Shown: positions 16,396-24,514, counted from the first letter of the stretch. The stretch is DNA of 33,243 bases from Thiomicrorhabdus sp. (GCA_015488565.1 WFNQ01000262.1:1-33243), one strand, 5' to 3'. Program-made: numbers and translations. The notes: generated by a model from the letters alone, not told the origin.

Positions 16396-18447
16396 ATGTC
16401 ACCCAAATTCTCCCCCCTATCAACCACACTATTCACTTGCTTAATCGCCACATCGCTTACCACTCATGCCAATACCACCCTACTGGCTCCTGTGGTTGTC
16501 ACGGCTGACTTACGAGAAGAAGCGGAGCAAAATCTGCCTGCCAGCATTGAGGTAACGACTCAAAGCGAACTGCAAGATCAAGGCGTCATGCATTTTGATG
16601 ACATACTGCTTAAAACAGCCAATGTAAACGTCTCTGGACAAAGCTCCCGAGCGCGTCATATTCAAATTCGTGGTATTGGTCAACGAGATGAGTATACCGG
16701 AGCACCGAATGCCAGCGTTGGGTTTACCATTGATGACATGGATTTCAGTGGCATTGCCATGACGGCAAACCTCTTTGATATCAAACAAGTTGAAGTGCTC
16801 AAAGGCCCTCAAAATATCCGCTTTGGTCAAAGTGCGATTGCAGGTTTAATTAACCTCCAAACCAATGAGCCCACCCCTTATCAAGAAGGCATGGTCGAAG
16901 CCACCATTGGACAAGACAATCAAAGAGAGCTGGGGGTTATGAGCAGTGGCGCATTGGGTGACCAAAAAAATGCGCCACAATATCGCATTGCTCTGTTTAA
17001 ACATAACAGCGATGGCTTTCGACGTAATGCTACATTAAATCGTAACGACACCAATGCGCGTGATGAGCAGATGCTTCGAGCTAAGCTTCGCTTCTTTCCA
17101 AGCCAAGATGCTCAAATAGACGTTACCTTACTTCACAGTGATTTAAACAATGGCTATGATGCATGGGCACGAGACAATCGCTTTACCACTTACTCTAATC
17201 AACCAGGTAAAGACACGCAACTCTCTAATGGGCTTTCCATTAAGGCCACATCAACGGCCAACCCTAATTATCAATTGATTGCAAAAACCAGCCTTGTAAA
17301 TTCCGATATGTTGTATAGCTACGATGAAGATTGGACCAGTGCCTCCAATGGAACGTACCTCAATAAAAAACACCGTAGAACACTCAGCCAAGAGTTACGC
17401 TGGATATCAACCCCTCAATCTCGTATTGCCAATCAGATCGACTGGCTCTTTGGGCTGTATGCCTCTAAACTGGATGAACGCAATAAAACAGAATATTGGG
17501 GCAATTCAGCCAGCGATTTTACACTGGTTAAAACGGCCGCCTTTACCCAGTTTGATTACCACCTCTCCCCTAAATCAACCATTACGATTGGTGCGCGTGC
17601 CGAACAAAATAGCAGTGACTTTAGCAATAGTGCCAATGAAAACGACTCACCCGAAGAAGCGTTATGGGGAGGCAACTTAGCCTATCGCTACACTTTCAAC
17701 CCCAATTACACAGCATTTGCAGGCATTACCCGTGGCTATAAAGCAGGTGGGTTTAATACGGGGCAACCCAGTGGCACCGCAGAGCAATATTTAAAGTACC
17801 AAGATGAAACCTTAATTAATTATGAAATTGGCTTAAAAAGTCACCGACCAGAGCTGGGATTAAAAACCAATATCTCCGCGTTTTATATGGATCGTATTGA
17901 CCCTCAATTTGATGGCTATACCTACGATCCCAGCTCTTTTACCAACTGGGTCTTTTATACCGAAAATTTTGATTCGGCTCAAAACTACGGTATAGAGGCC
18001 GACTTTAATTGGCAACTAAACAACCAGTTCACCGCCTATGGCAGTCTAGGGTTATTACAAACCTCGGTGTCTGGTACACCTTTAAACAGTGCCTTTACCG
18101 TTGACGGACGCGAACAAGCACATGCACCCACTTATCAAATCAATTTAGGCACAACCTACCGCGCCAGTAATGGATGGTATGCCCAAGCCGATATAACAGC
18201 GTTAGACCGCTTTTATTTTGATAACGTACACAATGCCCAATCAAATAACTACCGACTTATCAATGCTCGCATTGGCTTTGAAGACAAAGACTACGAGATA
18301 TATCTGTGGGCCAAAAACCTAACCGATGAAACCTACGCCACACGCGGTTATAATTTTGATTTTAACGCCCCCTACACCAACCCAACCACCTATGTACGCT
18401 TAGGCGACCCAAGACAATTTGGTGTCACAAGCCGAGTGTATTTTTAA
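16396..18447 (+). CDS. TonB-dependent outer-membrane receptor, probable vitamin (thiamine) receptor
   Basis: A 683-residue receptor. A signal peptide covers about residues 1-25 and a TonB-box-like stretch APVVVTADL follows. The plug domain (about 40-160) has IQIRGIGQRDEY, VEVLKGPQNIRFGQSAIAGL and INLQTNEP. The 22-stranded barrel ends in aromatic Phe (GVTSRVYF), the usual outer-membrane insertion signal. FAGITRGYKAGGFN and LWAKNLTDETYATRG are typical barrel motifs. The stop overlaps the start of the thiamine-binding-type gene (TAATG), so the receptor is coupled to a likely cytoplasmic or periplasmic partner and a PnuC-type permease. This suggests thiamine or a related vitamin as substrate. A six-C tract (16412-16417) lies in the signal peptide codons. 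No riboswitch could be recognised in the 54-bp leader. Confidence 0.88.
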   Translation: MSPKFSPLSTTLFTCLIATSLTTHANTTLLAPVVVTADLREEAEQNLPASIEVTTQSELQDQGVMHFDDILLKTANVNVSGQSSRARHIQIRGIGQRDEYTGAPNASVGFTIDDMDFSGIAMTANLFDIKQVEVLKGPQNIRFGQSAIAGLINLQTNEPTPYQEGMVEATIGQDNQRELGVMSSGALGDQKNAPQYRIALFKHNSDGFRRNATLNRNDTNARDEQMLRAKLRFFPSQDAQIDVTLLHSDLNNGYDAWARDNRFTTYSNQPGKDTQLSNGLSIKATSTANPNYQLIAKTSLVNSDMLYSYDEDWTSASNGTYLNKKHRRTLSQELRWISTPQSRIANQIDWLFGLYASKLDERNKTEYWGNSASDFTLVKTAAFTQFDYHLSPKSTITIGARAEQNSSDFSNSANENDSPEEALWGGNLAYRYTFNPNYTAFAGITRGYKAGGFNTGQPSGTAEQYLKYQDETLINYEIGLKSHRPELGLKTNISAFYMDRIDPQFDGYTYDPSSFTNWVFYTENFDSAQNYGIEADFNWQLNNQFTAYGSLGLLQTSVSGTPLNSAFTVDGREQAHAPTYQINLGTTYRASNGWYAQADITALDRFYFDNVHNAQSNNYRLINARIGFEDKDYEIYLWAKNLTDETYATRGYNFDFNAPYTNPTTYVRLGDPRQFGVTSRVYF

Positions 18448-18713
18448 TGAGAATTTCCATCGACATCAGTATGTACCCATTACAGGACGCTTACTGCCAA
18501 CCCATTCTTGATTTTATTGAACGGGTGGAGCAACTTCCTAATATCAACGTTCAGCGTAATAGCTTAAGCACGCAAATATTTGGCGAATACCGTTCCGTAA
18601 TGGATGCGTTAGACCATGAAATACAACACGTATTAAAAAAAATACCTGAAACGGTATTTGTGATAAAGCTCATTGGTATGGATCGAAATAAAGCCAATAT
18701 TCATGCTTGTTGA
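18447..18713 (+). CDS. YkoF/MTH1187-family thiamine-binding protein
   Basis: An 88-residue single-domain protein beginning MRISIDISMYPLQDAY and containing VQRNSLSTQIFGEYRSVMDAL. This resembles the MTH1187/YqgV family (ferredoxin-like fold, related to YkoF), whose members bind thiamine-type ligands. The start overlaps the TonB receptor stop by one base, and the PnuC-type gene starts inside its 3' end. There is no signal peptide, so it is probably cytoplasmic. It may deliver or sense the imported vitamin. The identification rests on sequence style and context and needs a profile search. Confidence 0.7.
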   Translation: MRISIDISMYPLQDAYCQPILDFIERVEQLPNINVQRNSLSTQIFGEYRSVMDALDHEIQHVLKKIPETVFVIKLIGMDRNKANIHAC

Positions 18714-19338
18714 AAATGAGATAAGTCTCTTTAACACCATAACAACCAGCTTGCTTGCACAGTCTGGTTGGGAGTGGCTGGCGGCCAGCTTAGGCATAAC
18801 TTATGTATTATTAGCCTCCAAAACCTCTATTTGGTGTTGGCCTGCGGCGTTTGTCAGCACACTCATTTACACGTTATTATTTTGGGAAGGACAACTTCCC
18901 ATGCAGATGCTACTCAATGCTTACTACATGGGCATGGCCATCTACGGCTTTGCTCTCTGGCGACAACACAGCCAGTCCAATGCCACGCTTTCCATCACTA
19001 ATCGTCCACTTATATTTCACCTAACCTTCATAGGAGTAGGCATCCTATTAACAGGCATCATCGGTTTTTATTTAGCCAACCAACCCAATGCCAAACTTCC
19101 CTATCTTGATGCCATTATTATGGTTTTTTCGGTAATGAACATGGTTTTAATGGCAAAAAAAATCATCGAAAGCTGGCTCTATTGGATGGTCATTAACACG
19201 CTGGCGATTATGCTTTTTTTTCAAACGGGTTACTACGCCACCCTTATTATGTACTCTGTCTATTTAATACTCGCTTTTTATGGGTATTACCACTGGAAAA
19301 AGCTTAAAACCGCTCAGGATGCGCCATCCAACAATTAA
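18703..19338 (+). CDS. PnuC-family vitamin permease (PnuT-like)
   Basis: A 211-residue polytopic membrane protein with seven or eight hydrophobic segments. It has the PnuC features WCWPAAFVSTLIYTLLFWEG (about residues 44-63), LNAYYMGMAIYGFALWR (about 72-88) and WMVINTLAIMLFFQTGYY. PnuC family members carry nicotinamide riboside (PnuC) or thiamine (PnuT) by facilitated diffusion, trapping the substrate by phosphorylation inside. Context with a thiamine-binding-type protein favours thiamine. The ATG at 18703 overlaps the previous gene by 11 bp; an upstream in-frame start at 18673 is possible. The 3' end overlaps the convergent kinase-like gene by 35 bp. Confidence 0.85.
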   Translation: MLVENEISLFNTITTSLLAQSGWEWLAASLGITYVLLASKTSIWCWPAAFVSTLIYTLLFWEGQLPMQMLLNAYYMGMAIYGFALWRQHSQSNATLSITNRPLIFHLTFIGVGILLTGIIGFYLANQPNAKLPYLDAIIMVFSVMNMVLMAKKIIESWLYWMVINTLAIMLFFQTGYYATLIMYSVYLILAFYGYYHWKKLKTAQDAPSNN

Positions 19339-20341
19339 AATCCCGCACGCCCAATACATTCATTTGAAACAACAATACGCGATACACCAATCGCGCTAAC
19401 GTTAAATCCGGTAGTGCATGATACGGTGTATAAACCGACAAAAACACTTCCGCTTGCTTTGGCGTTAATACATATTCCAGCATCACCAACTCTAGCTCTC
19501 TGGGGGCCCACACCATTGCATCTAAATCCAGCAACGCTAAATTTCTCCCCCCCTCTAATTGCAAAAATTGATCCCAACGGAAATCCAGCATAATCGGTTG
19601 AAAGCCATTGATGTTCAATTCATCCACTAAAGCCACCGTTCTCTCCATCGTCTCAACAGGAACGGTTGGGGTTTTATTTAACATCAATAACGTCTGTTTT
19701 AGGTTACGCTTCCATCTCGTTTTAGTCTTATGGCTAGAAGCCATGCTCTCCTCAAACAGCGCCCCAAAACAAGGCGCACTGTGTTGATGCAATAACGCTA
19801 CATGTTCGGCAATTTTCGCCACCTGATTTAAAGTCAATCGTTCCGCCGTAAGCCCTTGTCCCTCTAAATACTCTGTTAATAAAAATCCTGAAAATCTTAC
19901 TCCAGAGCACCCTCTCTTGAGCAAGCTCAATTCACCTTGCACTCCAGAGCACCCTCTCTTGAGCAAGCTCAATTCACCTTGTATCCCCCCCTCCTCCAAT
20001 GCATCCTGACTAGAAGCTGAATGAAGCAGCTTAGGAATAACCAAGGGTGACCAAGTGGCGATGCTTTGATACACACGGGCGTATTGGCCAAGACTGGATG
20101 CCAATTCAAATTCAAACACCCCCTCAACGGCTTGCCAAAAAGCAGGCGAGGCGCCATTGGATGTTGAGGACAGCTTTAAAAAACGCTTTTCCGAATCAAA
20201 CTGACACAACCAAAGTTGATGCGTACCATCCTCAAAGCCAGAGGGAATATTTTTAGCCCATTCACAACCCGAAAACAACGCCTGGTGCTCTGCACTTAAC
20301 AATGAATAAAAACAGGGGGGGGAAAAATTAAGCTTGCTCAA
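19304..20341 (-). CDS. Kinase-like phosphotransferase (choline/thiamine kinase fold), repeat-containing
   Basis: A 345-residue protein resembling the aminoglycoside/choline/thiamine kinase superfamily. About residues 240-275 hold the catalytic loop, PIMLDFRWDQFLQL, with a probable catalytic Asp but Gln where family members have Asn. It is followed by LALLDLDAMVWAPRELEL, the metal-binding Asp motif. The role is unproven; facing a PnuC-type permease it could phosphorylate and trap the imported vitamin. The start is uncertain: TTG 20341 is open, there is no ATG near it, and an internal TTG follows an eight-C tract (codons 7-9). A 42-bp tandem duplication (19899-19982) gives the repeated peptide GELSLLKRGCSGVQ, which looks like inserted non-family sequence. 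Tracts of seven C lie at 19547 and 19985. Confidence 0.65.
   Translation of the reverse strand: MSKLNFSPPCFYSLLSAEHQALFSGCEWAKNIPSGFEDGTHQLWLCQFDSEKRFLKLSSTSNGASPAFWQAVEGVFEFELASSLGQYARVYQSIATWSPLVIPKLLHSASSQDALEEGGIQGELSLLKRGCSGVQGELSLLKRGCSGVRFSGFLLTEYLEGQGLTAERLTLNQVAKIAEHVALLHQHSAPCFGALFEESMASSHKTKTRWKRNLKQTLLMLNKTPTVPVETMERTVALVDELNINGFQPIMLDFRWDQFLQLEGGRNLALLDLDAMVWAPRELELVMLEYVLTPKQAEVFLSVYTPYHALPDLTLARLVYRVLLFQMNVLGVRDFNCWMAHPERF
19899..19982. repeat. 42-bp tandem duplication inside the kinase-like gene
   Basis: Copies at 19899-19940 and 19941-19982 differ at only the last base (41/42 identical). The unit is 14 codons, so it keeps the reading frame. It contains TTGAGCAAGCTCAA, an imperfect palindrome, and is bordered on the right by seven C (19985-19991). 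A diverged inverted copy of its core lies at about 20324-20357. Confidence 0.9.
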
Positions 20342-20401
20342 AAGAGGGTACTCTGGGGCAGATTTTTTTCAATGTGATTTTGTTGCAATTTTCTCCCCCC
20401 C
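20315..20401. repeat. G8...C7 inverted-repeat element at the kinase 5' end
   Basis: GGGGGGGGAAAAATT (20315-) faces AATTTTCTCCCCCCC (ending 20401), enclosing an inverted, diverged copy (about 29 of 34 bases) of the 42-bp repeat core (AGCTTGCTCA, GAGGGT, CTCTGG). The 87-bp element covers the predicted leader and the TTG start of the kinase-like gene. Confidence 0.75.
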
Positions 20402-20416
20402 TGCGTTTAAGTCCAT

Positions 20417-20422
20417 ATTATA
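20417..20422 (-). promoter_or_regulatory. Possible -10 box for the kinase-like gene
   Basis: TATAAT on the minus strand, about 75 bp before the candidate TTG start. No good -35 hexamer is seen at 16-18 bp, so this is weak. Confidence 0.3.
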
Positions 20423-20435
20423 AATGCTGTCGGCA

Positions 20436-20455
20436 TAAAAAAAGGCAAAATGCCT
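20436..20455 (-). terminator. Small intrinsic terminator, minus strand
   Basis: The minus strand reads AGGCA-TTT-TGCCT followed by seven T. No minus-strand gene lies upstream, so it may insulate the kinase-like gene from antisense transcription through the methyltransferase gene. Confidence 0.5.
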
Positions 20456-20559
20456 AAACTACCCAGCATTAATGCATGCATAACTCGACACATAACTATT
20501 TAATTCGTACGAAATCCCCCCCCTCTCTTCCATCTATCCGCATCTATCTCAACTTATCA

Positions 20560-20588
20560 TTTATAAAACCCTTTTTTTTAGATATAAT
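20560..20588 (+). promoter_or_regulatory. Predicted sigma-70 promoter for the methyltransferase gene
   Basis: TTTATA (20560-20565), a 17-nt spacer and a perfect TATAAT (20583-20588). The Shine-Dalgarno AAAAAAGGATATT follows, just ahead of the ATG at 20633. Confidence 0.6.
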
Positions 20589-20632
20589 CGCGGGATTAAA
20601 AAAATCGACATTACTTAAAAAAGGATATTCGC

Positions 20633-21289
20633 ATGGATTTAGATCAGGCTCGTTTTTTCATGGTAGAACAACAAATTCGACCTTGGGATGTCCTTGACCC
20701 AAAAATTCTTGATTTATTATTGGAAACACCACGCCACCTTTTTGTTGAAAAAGAGCATGAAGCACTGGCTTATAGCGACATTGAACTGCCCATTGGTCAA
20801 TCACAAACGATGATGTTCCCTCGTGTGGAAGGTCGTTTATTGCAGGCGGTTGATATTGATGATTCCGAAAAAGTATTGGAAGTTGGAACAGGAAGTGGTT
20901 ATTTAACGGCCTTAATCGCAAAACAAGCCAAATCGGTTGATACGGTTGAACTGCACCCATCCATTCAAGAGAGCGCAAAAGCGCGTTTAAAGGCATTTGA
21001 TAACATCAAGTTCCATACAGGCGATGCAATTGATCGCTGGAATGATGGCCAAGAGTACGATGTGATTATACTGACTGGCTCAGTAAGAGAAGTATCACAA
21101 GCGTATAAAGAAAAACTGACATTAGGAGGGCGTTTATGTGTTGTTGCTGGTCATTCACCCGCGATGACCGCTCAAGTCGTCACTCGAATTAGCCCAGAAG
21201 AGTGGGAAGTTGAAACGTTATTTGAAACCGATTTAACAGCGCTTACCTCTCCAAAACAATCAAATGCTGAGAACCGCTTTACTTTTTAG
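20633..21289 (+). CDS. Protein-L-isoaspartate O-methyltransferase family protein
   Basis: A 218-residue Rossmann-fold methyltransferase. The N-terminal segment MDLDQARFFMVEQQIRPWDV is followed by LPIGQSQTMMFPRVEGRLLQ, which corresponds to the substrate-binding stretch of Pcm. SAM motif I is LEVGTGSGYLTALIA (about residues 83-97), and post-motif DTVELHP (motif II) follows. Pcm repairs isoaspartyl residues in damaged proteins. This shorter Pcm-like subfamily, common next to tolC in other gammaproteobacteria, may have a different substrate, so no symbol is given. It has its own promoter and faces fliT; the shared 3' space holds a repeat with a strong hairpin. Confidence 0.85.
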   Translation: MDLDQARFFMVEQQIRPWDVLDPKILDLLLETPRHLFVEKEHEALAYSDIELPIGQSQTMMFPRVEGRLLQAVDIDDSEKVLEVGTGSGYLTALIAKQAKSVDTVELHPSIQESAKARLKAFDNIKFHTGDAIDRWNDGQEYDVIILTGSVREVSQAYKEKLTLGGRLCVVAGHSPAMTAQVVTRISPEEWEVETLFETDLTALTSPKQSNAENRFTF

Positions 21290-21301
21290 CCCGCCCCCAC
21301 G

Positions 21302-21443
21302 ACAACAAAGAAAGGGCTTACAGAAAACAAACAAATAAACGTCTGCTCTTTTACCCCCTGACAAGGGAAGGGCCTGCGGAAAACAAACAATAAACGCTTG
21401 CTCTTTTACTCCCTCCCCTGACAAGGGGAGGGCTGGGGTGGGG
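21302..21443. repeat. 60-bp dispersed-type repeat with terminal hairpin, 2.4 copies
   Basis: Copies begin at 21302 (ACAACAAAGAAAGGGC), 21361 (ACAAGGGAAGGGC) and 21421 (ACAAGGGGAGGGC, partial). They share GAAAACAAACA-ATAAACG and TGCTCTTTTAC. The last junction forms CCCTCCCCT-GACA-AGGGGAGGG (21411-21432), a perfect nine-pair hairpin that can act as a bidirectional terminator between the convergent methyltransferase and fliT genes. Confidence 0.8.
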
Positions 21444-21444
21444 T

Positions 21445-21735
21445 TCATTCAAGATAGGACTTAATCGAAGAAATATTCTTAGTATTTTGTCCCAGCTCTT
21501 TTGAAAGTGTCTTCTGCTTTGATTCAACACATGCCTGAATTTTTTGATTATCTTTCAAAATTTCCAGCCCTACTTGCCTTAATTCATCACCATACTGGCT
21601 AACAGAGGATTGTAACCGTTCCAGCCAACCGCTTTCTAAGGCCGATAACCGAGACCAATCACTCTGTTGTGCCGCATCCAGCATGTTTTTAGAATGGGAC
21701 AAAAGTTGTAACTTTGTCATTTCAAGCGTATTCAC
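21445..21735 (-). CDS. fliT: FliT-like flagellar chaperone
   Basis: A 96-residue, mainly helical protein of low sequence conservation, beginning MNTLEMTKLQLLSHSKNMLD. It is placed immediately after fliS (4-bp gap) at the end of a fliD-fliS-X operon, where FliT normally sits. FliT binds the FliD cap protein and targets it for export. The identification is mainly positional plus its size and helical character (WLERLQSSVSQYG, ESKQKTLSKELG). Its stop codon lies only 2 bp from the 60-bp repeat. Confidence 0.65.
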   Translation of the reverse strand: MNTLEMTKLQLLSHSKNMLDAAQQSDWSRLSALESGWLERLQSSVSQYGDELRQVGLEILKDNQKIQACVESKQKTLSKELGQNTKNISSIKSYLE

Positions 21736-21739
21736 CAGT

Positions 21740-22174
21740 TTAACCTTTCACTTTATCGAGTTGCTCTTTTGAAACCCGTTTAAAATTGTCGGGCATCTCC
21801 CGCCAAGCCTCACTGACTATGGTAATGTGGCCTAATACCTCATCTAACAATGTCATATCATTATGGGCCGATACTTTAAACAAGGTACGATAGCAATAGT
21901 CGTATAAGTCGTATAAATTTTGTGCGACATCCCCCCCTTTTTTTAGGTCAACACCAACTCTTAAAGCATTTAGAATGGCAAGTGCTTTATTAATATGCTC
22001 CGCCTTCTTTTCATAGTTTTTTTGTTCAATAAACACTTTTGCTAGGTTCATGTTTTTAATGGCTCCGTCATAGAGCATTTCAACCAATTTGTGAGGTGTC
22101 GCTTCAGACACCGCGGTTTCAACATAGTTATTAGCATATTGTTTTATAAATTGTTTTTTAAGCGCTAAATTCAT
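21740..22174 (-). CDS. fliS: Flagellar secretion chaperone FliS
   Basis: A 144-residue helical protein with the family pattern YVETAVSEATPHKLVEMLYDGAI at residues 17-39 (split here as YVETAVSEATPHKL and VEMLYDGAIKNMN), then KAEHINKALAILNALRVGVD. FliS binds the C-terminus of flagellin and prevents premature polymerisation before export. It lies 18 bp after fliD. A seven-C tract (21931-21937) next to seven T encodes the KKGGDVAQNLYDLYDYC region, so a slip there would destroy the second half. Confidence 0.93.
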   Translation of the reverse strand: MNLALKKQFIKQYANNYVETAVSEATPHKLVEMLYDGAIKNMNLAKVFIEQKNYEKKAEHINKALAILNALRVGVDLKKGGDVAQNLYDLYDYCYRTLFKVSAHNDMTLLDEVLGHITIVSEAWREMPDNFKRVSKEQLDKVKG

Positions 22175-22192
22175 GGCGTCATCCTACCAACA

Positions 22193-24514
22193 TTAGTTGT
22201 TATTATTATTTGAAAAGGTTGCGGTTAAAAAATCACTGGTTTGCTGTGTACTGGACAACAACGTTTGCAAGGCCCCAAAATCTAATTTATATTTTAATAA
22301 AAGCTTATCGTAACGGAGATCTAACTTCTCTCTTTTTTCTTCATAGTCGGTGCTCTTTTCACTCAATGATTCAATTCGATTTTTAACCAACCCGTTATCA
22401 TCTTCAAACAGACGCTGAATCGTCTCTTCTAAACGACTTGCAAACCCTTGTGAAAAGTTAATATCCCCTCTGGCTCCCGTAATACCGCCTAAGACTTCAA
22501 ACTCCAGTCCTCGTACTTCTGCAGGTGTGGCTCCAATTGCAGCATAATCGGATATTTTAATTTTTCGTCCATCCACACTGTCTACATAAGCCCCCAAGCT
22601 CAAAGAGCCCGATGCGGTGGTAATTGTGCCATCGACATTGACCCCCGTATCGGTTAAGTTTGCGGTTAACCCAGCATTAGCAAAACCAGAGAAATTTGAT
22701 AAGCTAACATCGGAAGCGAGTCCATAACGATCAGAAGTAATTGCTAATACACCACCTGAGCTAGAGACACTCACACCAGCACCCGATGAGGCGACCTCTG
22801 AAAGTCCATTAATGGTGTTTTGTAGGTTATTGGATAACTCATCTAACGTATACTTTCCTGCTCCAATGGTGGCCGTTACGGCTGTCGAAGCATCAATAGA
22901 AACATCCAGTGTGGCTGGCGTTGCTAAATCGATTAATGGATCACCGGTATAAGCCGTATTCGCAGAAAAACCTTGATTTCCCATGCTCACCAACGAGGAT
23001 AAATCAAGCGTACCATCTGCCGTGGTTAACTCATAGCGGGATTGTGAACTGTCATACGCCACCGAAACGGTTGGCCCCGCTAACGCCGCATTAATATCAG
23101 CCTGCATTTGAGTGGCAACGTCCTCTTTGGTTGCATAAGTACCTGCGGTCAAACTTACTGCAACATTGGCCGCTCCATTAATCGAAACTTGCAACCCAGC
23201 ACCAGCATCAACGGTTAAAGCCGCTAATGGATCAAAGACACGATCGCCATTGGCTCTAAACTCATTGGCCGCATAAGTGACTGCACCGCCAGAAACGGTC
23301 GCACGTTCGGCCACCTGAGTAATATCAAGGGCATAATTTCCTGCTAAGGTCTCTTCATTCCCCCCTATGACATTAATTAATGGGTCGGTGCTGGCTCCCC
23401 CTTTGGCAAAAATAAAACTCAACGACTCCAAGTTATTCATAGCCACGCTGTTTAATAACGCACTGTCCAGAGCCATTTTCCCATCTCGATCAAATGAGAT
23501 TCCTACGGATGCGAGGGTATTCGGATCGGTTAACTGAGGAATAGCACCGCTCAACGCATCTCTTAATTGCCCTTTTAAATCTCGTAATAAAGAGCTACCC
23601 GATAGATCGCCAAAATAATCAAACTCGGGTGACTCTTGCTCTGCGGCAGTCAAAGAACGATAAGAACCTAAATCAGCCAAAATGGTATCAAGTTGGTTAT
23701 ATACCTCGACAAAATTAGAAACCGTATCCACTATTTTTTGTGAATCCGATGCGACACTGACGCTTTGTGCAACGCTTGAAACCGAATTTAACTGAATACT
23801 TAGCCCATCAATCACATTGCTAAAATCATTGGTGCTATTGGCAACATTTAATCCATTAATGGTCATAACCGCATCTTGGGCTTCACTGGTCGTCGTCATG
23901 CCATTCACATCAAAATCGGCCAATCCTGATAGGGTAATATTAGAGGCGGCACCGGTATTTTTAGAGGTAAACATGATTTGATACTGTCCACCATTGTTCA
24001 CAATGGCGGCGTTAACACCGTAGTCACCATTATTTACAATGGCCTGCAAACCTTCTAATGTATTGTTGGAGGCATCAATCACAATGTCTTTTGTCTGCCC
24101 ACCCACACTAATGCTTAATGTACCTGTCGAAATGGTATCTGACGCCGAACTGTAAGCCTTGTTAGAAACAATGGTATTGGCCTGAGCTAACTGTTTTGAT
24201 TCAATTTGATACGCACCCGAAACCGTTTCCCCCGTTGCTTGTACCGAGACAACCGACTCATCCGAAGAGGTGACTAGGCGTGATTCAAAAATGTTAGGGG
24301 AGGATAAATCAACAAGATAGGAGTTAAAGGCTTGAATATTGGTTTCTAAGTACGTTAATGCACCCAGTTCCGTATTGGTTTTTTCTTCTTTTTTATCTAA
24401 GATTGCACGCGGGCCTGCAACACCTGCTTCTGCCAGCACCTTTGCCATGTTGCCGCTGTCAAATGTGCTGTTTGTTAGGCTATTTAATAACGTAGTACCA
24501 ATATCGTTTGCCAT
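22193..24514 (-). CDS. fliD: Flagellar filament cap protein FliD, enlarged form
   Basis: The cap at the filament tip that guides flagellin assembly. The protein has 773 residues against a more usual 450-700. The N-terminal FliD_N domain (about residues 10-110) includes LTYLETNIQAFNSYLVDLSS. A flagellin-hook-like region (about 110-240) is followed by FVEVYNQLDTILADLGSYR and GSSLLRDLKGQLRDALSG of the FliD_C domain. About residues 385-650 are a long Ala/Thr/Gly/Ser-rich insert of beta-strand character. The C-terminal coiled coil (LEETIQRLFEDDNGLVKNRI, SSTQQTSDFLTATFS) returns to family sequence and ends in five Asn. A strong GAGGAGAA Shine-Dalgarno precedes the ATG. The upstream sigma-54 site suggests control with the late-middle flagellar genes. 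Confidence 0.95.
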   Translation of the reverse strand: MANDIGTTLLNSLTNSTFDSGNMAKVLAEAGVAGPRAILDKKEEKTNTELGALTYLETNIQAFNSYLVDLSSPNIFESRLVTSSDESVVSVQATGETVSGAYQIESKQLAQANTIVSNKAYSSASDTISTGTLSISVGGQTKDIVIDASNNTLEGLQAIVNNGDYGVNAAIVNNGGQYQIMFTSKNTGAASNITLSGLADFDVNGMTTTSEAQDAVMTINGLNVANSTNDFSNVIDGLSIQLNSVSSVAQSVSVASDSQKIVDTVSNFVEVYNQLDTILADLGSYRSLTAAEQESPEFDYFGDLSGSSLLRDLKGQLRDALSGAIPQLTDPNTLASVGISFDRDGKMALDSALLNSVAMNNLESLSFIFAKGGASTDPLINVIGGNEETLAGNYALDITQVAERATVSGGAVTYAANEFRANGDRVFDPLAALTVDAGAGLQVSINGAANVAVSLTAGTYATKEDVATQMQADINAALAGPTVSVAYDSSQSRYELTTADGTLDLSSLVSMGNQGFSANTAYTGDPLIDLATPATLDVSIDASTAVTATIGAGKYTLDELSNNLQNTINGLSEVASSGAGVSVSSSGGVLAITSDRYGLASDVSLSNFSGFANAGLTANLTDTGVNVDGTITTASGSLSLGAYVDSVDGRKIKISDYAAIGATPAEVRGLEFEVLGGITGARGDINFSQGFASRLEETIQRLFEDDNGLVKNRIESLSEKSTDYEEKREKLDLRYDKLLLKYKLDFGALQTLLSSTQQTSDFLTATFSNNNNN

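Noticed and set aside
19899..19982. CRISPR-like repeats
   Set aside because: The copies are directly adjacent with no spacers, and lie in frame within a gene; this is a tandem duplication.
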